The notes beneath the pieces are model-generated. The model was not told the origin of the DNA and ran no database searches. It saw only the letters and a program-made list of their open reading frames with translations. 64,000 bases of DNA from Drosophila persimilis (lineage: Eukaryota; Arthropoda; Insecta; Diptera; Drosophilidae). The translations under genes were made by a program, and so were the position numbers. Location of the stretch: contig NW_020825604.1 of the NCBI RefSeq assembly GCF_003286085.1, positions 1 to 64,000 of the forward strand, written 5' to 3'. Positions 1 to 10,636 of the stretch are shown piece after piece. How positions within the stretch are numbered: position 1 is the first letter of the stretch; every line of letters starts with the position of its first letter.

Positions 1-136
1 TAGAGAAAACTGTGTAAAAGAGACAGAAAGTGCCAATAAATACATTAAATACAAACACACACACACAAGAGACTTTTCAATAAAATAAAGGGAACAAACA
101 GACAGCAAATCGCCAACACACAAACCAACAACAACT

Positions 137-2180
137 ATGACGAGAGGAATGGCCAGACGAGGGTCGAATAGACGCCACAGCGACGGCGGCAGAGCGGCCC
201 GCAGAGGCGCACTAGCAGCAGCAGCAGCAGCCAACAACATCAACACCAACACCGCCAATAGCAGCAGCAGCAGCAGAGCCCTCGGCGCAGGCGCCAACAC
301 CAACACAAACGCCCCAGCCAATGCAGAGCGCCGTCGACACAGTCACCCATCGTGTGAGTACCCAGCCATTGCCATGGCCGACATATCCACGGCCACAGCC
401 ACTCCCCCCTCGAGCCCCATAAAAACAGCAGCGCCAATACCAACAAATATACCAACTGCAAATCCCGCAACCCGGCCAAAACCCAAAAACCCGCCAAACC
501 GAAAGGGAAGGGCCGATAGGACGCCGCTCTCGCTGCCGCTTTTCCCGCCTCTCACGCTCTCGAACATTCAAAACCGTTCGAGAGTAACGGGAGAGGGAGA
601 AGGCGGAGGAGAGCCGGCAAGCCGACGCGCAGGAGCAGAGCGCCAAAACGGCCAACGGGCAGCCACACACACACACACGAACGGATCGAACCTGTTGCGA
701 GACGAACTTGGCTCGAGCTCGAGCAACGGGTCGATCCAAGCCATAGCCCAGCCAGAACATACACAAAGACAAACAGCAACAACTACACAACCGCAATCGC
801 AGCCAATTCCACGAACACCGAAACGACGCCGCGCCCTCATCGACAGTGGGAGTGACGATGAGGAGGATGAGAGGAAGCAGGCCAGAAGACGGGGCCGCCA
901 TCACCAGCAGCGGCAGCAAACACAACACACAAATACAAACACCAACACCGTCACCGCCACCACCACTAACACCAGCACCATCGCCATAACCAACACCAAC
1001 ACAACTACTGCCACTCCCAATACACACACCCTTGCCATTGCCAATGACATCCGGCACGGCGAGTTCGGGCATCAGCCTGTGGAGGACAGAGGATTGAGGA
1101 TCCTCATCCGAGGTCTTCCCCATTCCACGCCCTCTGACTGGTTCCGGGACTGCATGCAGGCCGAGGGGTACACGGTCCGGTATACTCGGGCGATCACCGA
1201 TCGGTTGGAGTCTCCCGTGACCCTGCCCAGTGCCATCGATGTCAGGTGTTTGGCCACACCCGCGCATATTGTAGACGAGCTGCTGTCTGCATGAAATGCG
1301 CGGGTGGGCACCTGACGACGGAGTGCAGCAAGCCAAGGGCTGCAAATCCCAAATGCGCCAACTGCCAGGGCGCCCACATTAGCGCCTACAAGGGCTGCAG
1401 CGCCTACAAGGCAGCCAGGCAGCGGCTCCTGGCCCACAGGGTCGCCAGGGAGGAGGAGAATCGACGGCAGCAGCAGCAGCCTCAGCCACTACGGCAACAG
1501 CCACAGCCAATTCAGCAGCAACAGCCAGCACAACGTCACCGGCAGCCACCACAACGTCACCAGCAGCCACTACAGCGACAGTTGCAGCAGCAGCAGCCAC
1601 CCACACAGCCACTCCACACACAGCCGCAGCAGCAACGCCAGCGCGGTCTGGGTCGGCAGCATCGGCAGCAGCTACAGCATCGCGACCAACATCCCCAGCC
1701 ACTGGCCGAGGGGCGCCAATACCGGAGGGTCCAGCCGATGCAGCCGATCCCAAATCGTGCTCCGACGCCACGCCAATCCCAGATACAGCAGCTCAGTGCG
1801 ATGGGAGCTGTGCCCATCAACTGAAAAGAGATGCCAGAAGAATTAGAGATCTGGAAGAAAAACTGGAAGCAATTTTGACGAAATTGACAAACCTGCTGCA
1901 GGCAAGGGACGGGAGCACGGGAGGAGTGCCGCCACTACAGACGACAACAGCAGCAGCAGCATCCACACAGCCATCACCAAGACCAGCACCAAATACGCAC
2001 CATGACGCCGCAGCCATATCGGACTCTGAATCCGATATGGACTGCGAAGCAATTGACGACGATGATGACGACCAATGGACCGACCACGATCCATTCGACG
2101 CGCTGGATGGCCTGGGCGAAATATGGAGGGCACAAATCGCCAGCGCACGCGAAAGCATGCGATCGGGCGGTGCCTGCTGA
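137..2180 (+). pseudogene. gag: gag of copy A, disrupted by two deletions
   Basis: Nucleocapsid-type Gag of the Jockey clade. Reading begins at ATG 137 in the same context as the intact copies. Relative to copy C about 121 bp are missing at position 1206, removing the region just before the zinc knuckles and shifting frame. Ten bases are missing near 1792 (between two CAGCAG motifs), which shifts frame again. The pieces are therefore 137-1294, 1246-1824 and 1875-2180. The three zinc knuckles (CX2CX4HX4C, CX2CX3HX4C, CX2CX3HX6C) lie in the second piece, and the acidic Asp-rich tail in the third. Both deletions have short direct repeats at their edges. The copy cannot make full-length Gag. Confidence 0.85.
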
Positions 2181-2732
2181 TGTGCCCAATCGTCGATCCA
2201 GAGGCCGGCCACTGCAACGAAGAAAAAGACGTCAATACGGACAACAACGAAAAACGGCCAAAACAAATTAAATCTACACTTACCTGCCAATCACCAGACT
2301 GAGCTGACCATCAAGAAGCTGCCTCGCCATCAACAATGACAATCTTCTGCCAATTGGGCGGAAAAGGAGGCCTCTTCTGATGACGCTGCCACCACACCAT
2401 GGCCGTGACGTCACGCCACTCTCAACCAACAGCAGCCATTCCAAACGACGACGCAGATGCTGGCGCCTGTTGCCGCTCCACTGGGTCGCACCCGTCTCTC
2501 ATGCCAATTATGTGAGGGCGGGATGGCCTGGTGTTGAGCCGCCAGACGCCAGCAAATCCTGCAAAAAAAGGACAATCATGTAGGAGGCTGCCAATAAAAA
2601 CATAAACACTCACCTGCAAACGTCTTCACGCCATCACAAACCGGACAAGGGTCGCCAGCAACAACATCCAAACGCCGACAGTACCTGCAAATAAAGACAA
2701 ATTAAAACCAAAGCCAAAAACAAACACCTCAC

Positions 2733-3075
2733 CTGGATGGCCGGACCAGCAGCCATTCAAAACGCCATTAAAAACTGACGACGAACGTGGCCGAGGAGGC
2801 CAGGCCAATCCACCCGACAGCGCATCCTGGTGGCCGGACCAGCAGCCACTTGGATGCGGCCAATCAACATCACAATCGACAACGCATCCTGGTGGCCGGA
2901 CCAGCAGCCACTTGGATGCGGCCAATGACACAAAACGTTGGCATCACATATCGATGCCAATGCCAACGACAATGCAGTTGGGGGGCCGGACCAGTGCCAC
3001 TCGAGTGCAGCAGCCAACACAAACCAGCGACAGATGCAACGTGGGCGGCCGGAACAGAGCCGCTCGCCAACAACT
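2733..3075 (+). repeat. Degenerate 62-bp repeats in the 3' UTR
   Basis: Two nearly perfect 62-bp units start at 2821 and 2883. They contain GGCCGGACCAGCAGCCAC and end in GGATGCGGCC. Diverged half-units lie at 2733, about 2980 and about 3043. Copy C has one full unit fewer, and copies D, F and G carry related but different spacers. The number of units changes the antisense reading frame from copy to copy. Confidence 0.7.
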
Positions 3076-3536
3076 CCATCATAGCCCACGATGCACGCCA
3101 TCTCCGAGTCCAGCCATCGCCACTAAGGATCCCAGATGGTGCCACTAATCCTGCACAGGGGGGCAACGGAGCCGGCCGGTATGCGGCGCAATGTTCTGCA
3201 TTGCGTTTGCCATGCCGGCCGGTGCTTTGTTGTAGTTGTCCTCCTGCTAAAAATAAATGATATTTAAGTATGTTTATTGTTGTGTAAATGTATTGTAATT
3301 ATTGTTTGTTTTACCTTGTATATATCTCTGTAGTTTTGTAGTCCTTATTTGTTGTAATTGTAGATAGATTGTCCTTAGCTGTAATGTAATTTAATTAATT
3401 TTAGTTATTTATTTTAGCATATTTACCTTTCTTCTTCTTCTCCTTCTTTCCTAACTATCACCACTAACCATACAGTATACAGTATACAGCTATCACCCAT
3501 TCCCCAATATTTGACAAGTGGCAACGCCATTAATGA

Positions 3537-3543
3537 CCAAAAT
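3537..3543. repeat. 7-bp target duplication, left side of TE1
   Basis: CCAAAAT stands directly before the CACTAACC terminus and again after the other terminus at 12971-12977. The uninterrupted inter-unit sequence at about 17,700 has a single related stretch (TTAAAATATACCACGCC). Confidence 0.8.
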
Positions 3544-4045
3544 CACTAACCATACAGTATATAGATGTGCCAGTTCATCAACGAAAGTGTCACACACTGA
3601 CTTGCGCTATCAATACCCCAGAGTGACGTCATCATGAGAGAGAGAGCGCAAAGAGAACATCTCTGCTTGTGTTAGTACACACGCAATATGTTTCGACAAA
3701 AATATGTGATTGTATGTTTTTTCAGATTTTTTGAACTCTCTCAGGTCTGGTTCTGTTTTGCCACCAGCATGTTTTAGTGTATGGGTGCACATGCATTCTC
3801 ACGTACTTTGCGTGTGTGTGTTTACTATTGCTGGCCGCTAGAACTGAAATTTGAGTTTGGTTCTTGTTTCGGGTCTTTCGATGGACTGACCTACCGCCAC
3901 TAGCGCGCGGGAAACAACATAAAAGCTGTTATTTTTTTTGATTTATACCACAAAATATAAAATATTACAATAATATAATTACACATTTATTTCCTTATTT
4001 TAAACAGGTTGATTATAAATTATACAAATTATGCAAACGCCGTCG
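3544..4045 (+). repeat. Left terminal inverted repeat of TE1
   Basis: Matches the reverse complement of 12429-12970 up to the ATGCAAACGCCGTCG motif. It is about 41 bp shorter than the TIR of TE2 because a G-rich segment between ACCGCCAC and CTAGCGCGCGGG is missing. Confidence 0.8.
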
Positions 4046-4156
4046 GTTCTGGACGTTTTGTTTATATTTATATTTATATTATATTATATTTATATTTTTG
4101 TTTATTATAACTAAAACAATGATGTATGTACATATCTAAATAAATAAATAAATAAA

Positions 4157-4170
4157 TAAATAAATATGCA
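4157..4170. repeat. 14-bp target duplication of the LOA-type insertion (left)
   Basis: TAAATAAATATGCA stands before 4171 and again at 8296-8309. TE2 has a single copy in the uninterrupted sequence at about 22,664-22,677. Confidence 0.85.
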
Positions 4171-4612
4171 CCTTCCCACAGCCGATTGGAAGGTGGCCAA
4201 AGTAGAGGAGAGCAACGGGCAGAGGCGCCAAATTATCCTCGTCCTGAACGAGGAGTCGGTCAGACTTCTCCACGACACGGAGGGCGCTGTGGACTACGGC
4301 TACAAGAAAGTAGTCGTAGTACCGTACAAGTCCGACTCCAAAGGCATGCAGCCGACGGTCGAGCCAGACCTGGAGCCCCCGGAGATCCCTAGTATGGAGA
4401 TCAAGCCTGCGGTGTCAGACGTGGCATCAGTGGTGTCGGATGACATCTTAGATGGTTACGTCTCAGACGTGAGCGATCTCACTAGGGATCTCAAACACAT
4501 CGGTGTCGCGGAGGAGTTGGACTCTTCGGAGAGCGACCACGACAGGACAATGGTGGAGGTGGACCTCAGGAATGTCACTGATACTCCTGCAGATAAACCT
4601 CCACCATTGTAA
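4171..4612 (+). pseudogene. C-terminal remnant of ORF1 (Gag-like) of the LOA-type element
   Basis: About 147 residues in frame, starting WKVAKVEE after the truncation point. The ATG at 4166 belongs to the target-site duplication and is accidental. No zinc knuckle is left in the truncated piece. The tail is acidic and Ser-rich. It overlaps the start of ORF2 by about 41 bp (4572-4612), a usual arrangement for these elements. Confidence 0.7.
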
Positions 4613-7600
4613 GGCAGCATGCGCTGCTCTCCTGCTCCACCTAGCCAAGGGTGGAGCCGACATAGTCCTCATTCAGGAGCCCTGGATCCTCGGAAACAGG
4701 GTCTCCGGTCTGAGGACTCCTGACTATAAGCTATACGTAGCTGACTCCGCAGGTAAAACTCGCACCTGCATCCTTGCAAAAAGAGATTTGCACTTATTTT
4801 TGCTCCCAAATTTCAGTAATGAAGACCAAACAGCAGTGAGCCTCGAAGGCCAGGGGTGCTCACTGAGAATCTGCTCCACGTACATGGGTCACGACCAACC
4901 AGACCCCCCTCCACAGGCGCTCAGGGCGCTAATCACAGACTGCGAGGCCAAGGACACCGGCCTAATCGTAGGGTGCGACGCCAACGCACACCACTGCCAG
5001 TGGGGAAGCACTGACACCAACGAAAGGGGTATTTACTGACCACTCAGATGGTCCTTTTAAATAGGGGGACTGATCCCACCTTCATTATTAAAAACCGCAA
5101 GGAGGTCCTGGACCTCACACTTGCCTCTCATGAGCTACACGGGAACATCGTATCCTGGAGGGTCCTGGAAGAGCACTCCTTCTCGGACCACAGGTACGTG
5201 GAAACCGTAGTCTCTTTTTCACTACCGAGACCAGCTCAATTTCGGAACCTTAGGCGGACAAACTGGGCTCGGTACTCAGACCATCTCTGTCGTGTTCTCC
5301 CTGAGACTCCACCTGAGGAGGAGATCTCCAGGGAAGCCACGACTCATCTTGTTAAACTATTTACCGACGCCTGCAATGAGGCGCTCGATAAATCCTGCCC
5401 CTCTAGCAAGAGCAGAGGCCGGAAGAAACCTGAATGGTGGAATCCGAAACTGAGGGAACTCCGGAAAGCCTCCCGAAGACTCTTCAATAAAGTTAAGGCC
5501 GAAAACGCTGAGCAGAACTGGGCCGATTACAAGGCCAGTCTGTCAGTTTACAATAAAGAACTGAGGAAAGCCAAACGCGCCTCATGGCGTAAGTTCTGTA
5601 GCGACATTGAGAATAACTCGGAAGCCTCGCGCTTGCGCAAAGTTCTCTCGAAGACTACACCCACTCTGGGCTACCTGAAGAACGCCGACCAATCATGGAC
5701 AACGTCCAGTAATGAGTCGCTAAATCTTCTCCTTAACACCCACTTTCCCGGCTGCGATGAAAACAGACCACACTACATCGCGGCTCCCTCCGTTGCCTCA
5801 AGTGGTATCATGAACCTGCTAAGCCAGGAGAACATTTCCTGGGCAATAAAAAGCTTCAAACCATACAAATCCGCGGGACCAGATGGCATCATCCCTGCCC
5901 AACTGATTCACGCTCGACAAAAAGGCACTAATTGGCTCAAAAGGATATATGAGGGAATCTTCTCCCATGGATATATCCCGGAAACCTGGCTTCATACCAA
6001 AGTCGTCTTCATCCCCAAGGCAGGCAAGCCCTCGCACACTGCCCCCAAAGATTTCAGACCCATAAGTCTATCGTCCTTCCTTCTGAAGACGATGGAACGG
6101 CTTTTGGGGATGCATCTCACGGTAAATATTCCGCCTAGTCTATTCTCAGACTCCCAGCATGCCTATCGGAAAGGAAGATCCACCGAAACGGCCCTACACA
6201 CGATCACATCGATCATAGAAGCGTCCCTCAACTGTAAGGAATACACCCTGGTAGCCTTCCTGGACATAGAAGGCGCCTTTAATAACATCCTACCGACCGC
6301 CATCACGGGTGCACTGACGGAACTGGGGGTTGACTCCCGGACGGTGAGCCTGATCGATCAGATGCTACAATGCAGGACGGTTGAGGCATCACTGGGGACG
6401 TCAACGTCCACCAGATTTGTCAGTAGAGGCACCCCGCAGGGCGGAGTCCTCTCGCCCCTCCTATGGAACGTGGCAGTGAACGAACTGCTGCGGGAGATAG
6501 AGGGGGGTGGCTGCCGCGTGGTGGCGTATGCGGACGATGTTGCTATAGCATTCTCGGGTAAATTCCCGCAGACGCTGTGTGAGTGCCTGACAAGCACTCT
6601 CATGAAGATGTCAAAATGGGCAGACAAATGCGGGCTAGGCGTCAACCCGTCTAAAACGGAACTGGTGCTCTTCACTAGGAAGTACAAAGTCCCGGCACTG
6701 ATTCCCCCAAGACTATGTGGGGAAGCGCTAATCTTCAGCAACAACGCCAAGTATCTTGGTCTAATCCTCGATAGAAAGCTCGATTGGAAATTGAGCATAG
6801 AGGATAGAGTAAAGAAGGCCACAGTAGCCCTCTATACTTGCAGGAAAGCCATCGGACTGAGATGGGGAATGACCCCCTATATAGTTCGGTGGCTTTACAC
6901 CACCATCATACGACCGATCATGCTCTATGGAGCGGTAGTATGGTGGCCAGCCTTAGACAAAAGGACATGCCTCAACAAACTCAGCAGAGTTCAACGCATG
7001 GCAGAGCTATGCATAACTGGCGGGCTACGCACTACTCCAGGGGAAGCCCTGGATACTGTGCTGGACCTCCTCCCCATAGATCTCATGGGAAAGAAAGTGG
7101 CAACACTTTCCGCACTCAGAATGAGAGAAGCCAGACTGTGGAAAGCGTCCGCGGTCGGGCACTCGGGAATCCTGACGAGACACCCGCAATTACCAGAGAG
7201 GACAGATTATTGTGTCCCTAGTGATCACCTCTCGACGCCTTTCCAGGTATCAATCCCACTTAGGGAGGACTGAGAGATGGGCGAACCAGGACCCGCAAAT
7301 GCGGTTCACTTCTACACTGATGGCTCAAAGTTAGACGGCCGCGTGGGAGGCGGAGTCTACTGCAGCGAGCTGAACATCAGTCATTGCTTCAGGCTCCCGG
7401 ACCACTGCAGTGTGTTCCAAGCGGAGGTTGTAGCCATCAAGGAGGCCATTTCCATCGTCTCCAAACTATTTCTAGACACGCACTTAGTGTGCGTTTTCTC
7501 GGACAGCCAAGCAGCTATTAAAGCTCTAGGCTCAATATCGTCGAACTCAGCGACTGTAAATGACTGCCGCAGGTCTCTGCACGAGATCGCAGATCAGTTA

Positions 7601-8149
7601 GACCTCTTTCTTATATGGGTCCCAGGCCATAGGGACATCGAGGGGAACGACGCCGCCGACGAGCTAGCAAGGCAGGGTACTACAATTCCTCTCCTTATGG
7701 AGAGGGAGCAGGTAGCGATGCCTCTGGCTACGTGCAGGCTCCTCACGCACGAATTGTTTGAGCAAAATGCCAATAGGAGATGGCAGCAAACAGCTTCCTG
7801 TAAAATCTCAAGATTGATATGGCCATATCGATCGAAGAAGCGCTCAGCCGAGCTGTATAGGCTCAGCAGAGCACAGTGCTCTGCAGTTACTCGAGCCATT
7901 ACGGGACACTGGCAGATTGGCACTCATGCCTCTAGACTGTCAATCCCTCATAACGACTTCTGCAGGAGTTGTCGCGACGAGGAAGAAGAGGAATCGGTCC
8001 CCCACTTCTTCTGCCACTGCCCAGCCCTTGGAAATCGTCGTCTTCGTTTTCTCGGGGCTGCTTTCCTAACAGACATTTCGGACCTGTCCGAAATCAAACC
8101 GGGGACCTTGTCCAGATTCATCCAAGCCTCCGGATGGGACTGCCCTTAA
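4572..8149 (+). pseudogene. pol: ORF2 of the LOA-type element: endonuclease, RT, RNase H (broken)
   Basis: Begins at ATG 4572 (MSLILLQINLHHCK). The endonuclease shows LIQEPW, CDANAHHCQW and, past the break, SDHRYV. A frameshift near 5031 ends the first frame at 5039, and the rest continues from about 5030 in another frame (ORF from ATG 5048). The RT contains the GTPQGGVLSPLLW block and YADD (about 6528). TGA at 7271-7273 interrupts the frame just before RNase H, which continues in the same frame (TDGSK, QAE, SDSQ, GHRDIEGNDAADELA: all catalytic acids are present). A C-terminal CX2CX10HX4C follows at about 7960-8020. One frameshift and one nonsense codon make this copy dead, but otherwise little decayed. 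Confidence 0.88.
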
Positions 8150-8295
8150 TTTGCAACAGCCTGTTTCTCCACGGTTTCTAGGCACTGGGAAGGGGCACAC
8201 GCCCATGCGGCACCACAACGGACCTTCTATAGGTCCAAGTGAGCTTGGGAGGGTTTCATCACTCTCCCAGGCTACCGCCTGAACCTAACCTAACC

Positions 8296-8309
8296 TAAAT
8301 AAATATGCA
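8296..8309. repeat. 14-bp target duplication of the LOA-type insertion (right)
   Basis: Same TAAATAAATATGCA as at 4157-4170, continuing into TE1 sequence that is collinear with TE2 at 22,678 onward. Confidence 0.85.
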
Positions 8310-8623
8310 TAAATATAAATGGAATTGGTTTTACATATGTATATTTCAAATCAATTGTCAATCGCGCGCTTTCCGACGGGAATCTGCAAAGTACAAATTT
8401 TGATGCGGGTCGCACCTTGAATACTCTCATGGACAATACCCATAAATTTTCTAATTCAATTATAAAGACAACATTAAGACAACAGTAATTTTGAAAATCC
8501 TCATGCAATATACGAATGTAATAATCTTTAATATTTATGTACATAAGATATTTTATATATATATATATACAATACCAAAGACTATACAATACCAAGATGT
8601 TGCATGAGCGACCAAAAAGCTGA
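8310..8623. other. A+T-rich TE1 segment without genes
   Basis: Contains an (AT)n run at about 8554-8570 and no credible ORF. It is collinear with TE2 (22,678-22,983) and inverted TE3 (about 54,938-55,250). Confidence 0.5.
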
Positions 8624-8872
8624 CCACCGGTTTTGAAATTCCTCACGAAGATATATCACTGCAACATAGCCGAAGGCAGAATCCATGTGGACATTCTGAG
8701 CTCATCCTGGTCGCCGGTCCTGACCGTGGACAAGATTCTGCTCTCCATCCAATCGCTGCTGTCGGACCCCATTAGGGACAGCCGCATGATGTCCGCCGCG
8801 GCCGCCATGTTCAAGGAAGACCGCGAGAAGTACGACCGCTTGGCACGCGAGTGGACCGATCGCTACGCCAAG
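8624..8872 (+). pseudogene. Captured ubiquitin-conjugating enzyme (E2) fragment, catalytic Cys replaced
   Basis: 83 codons in one open frame resemble the C-terminal half of a class I E2: PPVLKFLTKIYHCNI, then the active-site loop, WSPVLTVDKILLSIQSLLSDP and a final helix ending REWTDRYAK. In active E2s the loop reads G-x-I-C-L-D-I-L. Here it is GRIHVDIL, with His (codon 8684-8686) in place of the catalytic Cys. The HPN motif is HCN, as in some fly E2s. A stop lies directly upstream and the 3' side runs into the 375-bp repeat, so both ends are cut. The fragment has no intron and is GC-richer than its flank. Of the three copies only this one keeps the frame; TE2 and TE3 share a 16-bp deletion. 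It is most likely a transduplicated piece, not a working enzyme. Confidence 0.8.
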
Positions 8873-10279
8873 ATCCAGGTTGGAGTGGTGTCTGTGGGGT
8901 CCAGTGGAGCGCGGCACGCAGCCGGGCCTCGTGTCCAGGGGCGCAGGCTCGTAGCAGCGGCCTTGGGGTGCGTCCTCCTCCCGCCGTTCGCCTGGGAAGG
9001 ATGTGCCCGGCTCTCCGGACGTGGACTTCGACAAAGTGCGCCTGCGTAGAACGTGCCCGCCCACATAGCGCCCCGGGACGGGTGGGTTGTTCAGGACTTG
9101 TGAAATCCAGCGACGCCTGGAAGGAGCGCTCTGGTTGCTGCTGTTGCGTCCCACGGCCTCCGCTGCGGGCGTCGCATTGCCGCCGCGTGTGGTGCCAGCA
9201 TCCTCCTGATGGCCGGTCCATCTCAGCTGGGCCAGGTCCTGGTCCAGATCCAGGTTGGAGTGGTGTCTGTGGGGTCCAGTGGAGCGCGGCACGTAGCCGG
9301 GCCCCGTGTCCAGGGGCGCAGGCTCGTAGCCGCGGCCTTGGGGTGCGTCCTCCTCCCGCCGTTCGCCTGGGAAGGATGTGCCCGGCTCTCCGGACGTGGA
9401 CTTCGACAAAGTGCGCCTGCGTAGAACGTGCCCGCCCACATAGCGCCCCGGGACGGGTGGGTTGTTCAGGACTTGTGAAATCCAGCGACGCCTGGAAGGA
9501 GCGCTCTGGTTGCTGCTGTTGCGTCCCACGGCCTCCGCTGCGGGCGTCGCATTGCCGCCGCGTGTGGTGCCAGCATCCTCCTGATAGCCGGTCCATCTCA
9601 GCTGGGCCAGGTCCTGGTCCAGATCCAGGTTGGAGTGGTGTCTGTGGGGTCCAGTGGAGCGCGGCACGTAGCCGGGCCCCGTGTCCAGGGGCGCAGGCTC
9701 GTAGCCGCGGCCTTGGGGTGCGTCCTCCTCCCGCCCTTCGCCTGGGAAGGATGTGCCCGGCTCTCCGGACGTGGACTTCGACAAAGTGCGCCTGCGTAGA
9801 GCGTGCCCGCCCACATAGCGCCCCGGGACGGGTGGGTTGTTCAGGACTTGTGAAATCCAGCGACGCCTGGAAGGAGCGCTCTGGTTGCTGCTGTTGCGTC
9901 CCACGGCCTCCGCTGCGGGCGTCGCATTGCCGCCGCGTGTGGTGCCAGCATCCTCCTGATAGCCGGTCCATCTCAGCTGGGCCAGGTCCTGGTCCAGATC
10001 CAGGTTGGAGTGGTGTCTGTGGGGTCCAGTGGAGCGCGGCACGTAGCCGGGCCCCGTGTCCAGGGGCGCAGGCTCGTAGCCGCGGCCTTGGGGTGCGTCC
10101 TCCTCCCGCCGTTCGCCTGGGAAGGATGTGCCCGGCTCTCCGGACGTGGACTTCGACAAAGTGCGCCTGCGTAGAACGTGCCCGCCCACATAGCGCCCCG
10201 GGACGGGTGGGTTGTCCACGGCCTCCGCTGCGGACGTCGCCGTGCCGCCGGGTGTGGTGCCACGCCGAGCAGTCGCCAT
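8702..10279 (-). CDS. 525-aa ORF built of 125-residue tandem repeats
   Basis: Opens at ATG 10279 (MATARRGTTPGG) and runs through four repeats of a 125-residue unit containing NPPVPGRYVGG, LRRRTLSKSTSGEPGTSFPGE, YEPAPLDTGPGYVPRSTGPH and RRRWISQVL. It then continues antisense through the E2 fragment. It is Pro/Gly/Arg-rich with no predicted membrane segment. I do not recognise the family. Since the repeat is exactly 375 bp and nearly free of stops, other frames on both strands are also open (511 aa minus, 525 aa plus), so openness alone proves little. This frame is preferred because it starts with ATG downstream of the minus-strand TATA at 11358-11366 and has the most protein-like composition. 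Confidence 0.35.
   Translation of the reverse strand: MATARRGTTPGGTATSAAEAVDNPPVPGRYVGGHVLRRRTLSKSTSGEPGTSFPGERREEDAPQGRGYEPAPLDTGPGYVPRSTGPHRHHSNLDLDQDLAQLRWTGYQEDAGTTRGGNATPAAEAVGRNSSNQSAPSRRRWISQVLNNPPVPGRYVGGHALRRRTLSKSTSGEPGTSFPGEGREEDAPQGRGYEPAPLDTGPGYVPRSTGPHRHHSNLDLDQDLAQLRWTGYQEDAGTTRGGNATPAAEAVGRNSSNQSAPSRRRWISQVLNNPPVPGRYVGGHVLRRRTLSKSTSGEPGTSFPGERREEDAPQGRGYEPAPLDTGPGYVPRSTGPHRHHSNLDLDQDLAQLRWTGHQEDAGTTRGGNATPAAEAVGRNSSNQSAPSRRRWISQVLNNPPVPGRYVGGHVLRRRTLSKSTSGEPGTSFPGERREEDAPQGRCYEPAPLDTRPGCVPRSTGPHRHHSNLDLGVAIGPLACQAVVLLAVFLEHGGRGGHHAAVPNGVRQQRLDGEQNLVHGQDRRPG
8870..10230. repeat. 375-bp tandem repeat array (about 3.6 units)
   Basis: Identical blocks recur every 375 bp (for example ATCCAGGTTGGAGTGGTGTC near 8875, 9250, 9625 and 10000). 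Units are over 95% alike by eye. GC-rich. Related arrays are in TE3 at 52,195-52,960 (same strand sense) and 53,690-54,705 (opposite sense). Confidence 0.9.
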
Positions 10280-10636
10280 CTTGGTCTTGCTGGCACCACA
10301 CGCGGCGGCAATGCGACGCCCGCAGCGGAGGCCGTCGGCAACCCACCCGTCACGGGGCGCTTTGTGGGCGGGTACTGGCTGCGAAGTCTCAAGGCTGTGC
10401 CGTCCACGTCCACGTCCAGAACGCTTAATTTGGTTTTTGAGATAAATAATGAATATGGTGCGACCATAATAAATAATGTAAGAAAACCCTTATACTGATT
10501 TTGACATTCTGTAACGTAGACGTTAATAGTTGAAAAAGAAAAAAACGCTTGGCTCCGTCTGAGGAGTATCAAGCAAGCTCCTCCCGGGCCGCGGCAAGGT
10601 AAAAGACCTCGCAGACTTTACATAGATATCCAGAAT
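10280..10636. other. Junction segment: remnant of inverted array plus unique sequence
   Basis: 10,285-10,440 is part of a 375-bp unit in opposite orientation, fused directly to the main array, so TE1 has lost the spacer that TE3 keeps between its two arrays (about 52,250-53,690). 10,440-10,636 is unique and A+T-rich, with no ORF of note. Confidence 0.6.

Larger units (their letters stand above)
1..3543 (+). mobile_element. HeT-A/TART-type gag-only retrotransposon, copy A (5' part off window)
   Basis: Unit made of leader (1-136 visible), broken gag (137-2180) and 3' UTR (2181-3543), ending where transposon TE1 is inserted. The coding strand is strongly A/C-rich, as in telomeric HeT-A-type elements. 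No RT ORF follows gag, and no oligo(A) tract marks the element end, so unit boundaries are taken from comparison with copies B to H. It belongs to the same subtype as copy C (shorter gag without the His-rich insert, leader motif CGTGTGAGTACC). Confidence 0.75.
2181..3543 (+). other. 3' UTR of copy A with antisense splice signals
   Basis: About 1.36 kb without a sense ORF. It carries the antisense splice pairs described for copy C. The one nearest gag spans 2212-2283 (72 nt, minus strand, donor GGCAG|GTAAGT, acceptor TTCGTTGCAG). It also holds the GGCCGGACCAGCAGCCAC repeats, and ends in an A+T-rich stretch with pyrimidine runs (3420-3460) up to the transposon target site. Confidence 0.6.
4171..8295 (+). 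mobile_element. 5'-truncated LOA/I-group non-LTR retrotransposon
   Basis: 4.1-kb insertion flanked by a 14-bp duplication and ending in tandem CCTAA motifs. It keeps the end of ORF1 and an ORF2 with AP-endonuclease, RT and RNase H. The RNase H domain plus the C-terminal CCHC point to the LOA or I clade rather than R1 or Jockey; LOA (Bilbo/Baggins-like) is the likelier call. It is 5' truncated, as expected for target-primed reverse transcription. It is nested in TE1 just inside the left TIR and absent from TE2 and TE3, so it is a later insertion. Confidence 0.85.

Noticed and set aside
350..360. Sense-strand donor-like GTGAGTACC in gag (also near 14,155 and 18,740)
   Set aside because: Good donor match, but no fitting acceptor nearby, and the gag frame is open without splicing.
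3544..3560. Assigning TE1-TE3 to the CACTA (En/Spm) superfamily from the CACTAACC ends
   Set aside because: CACTA elements make 2-3-bp duplications; here 7 bp are duplicated, the TIRs are 0.5 kb and no transposase is present.
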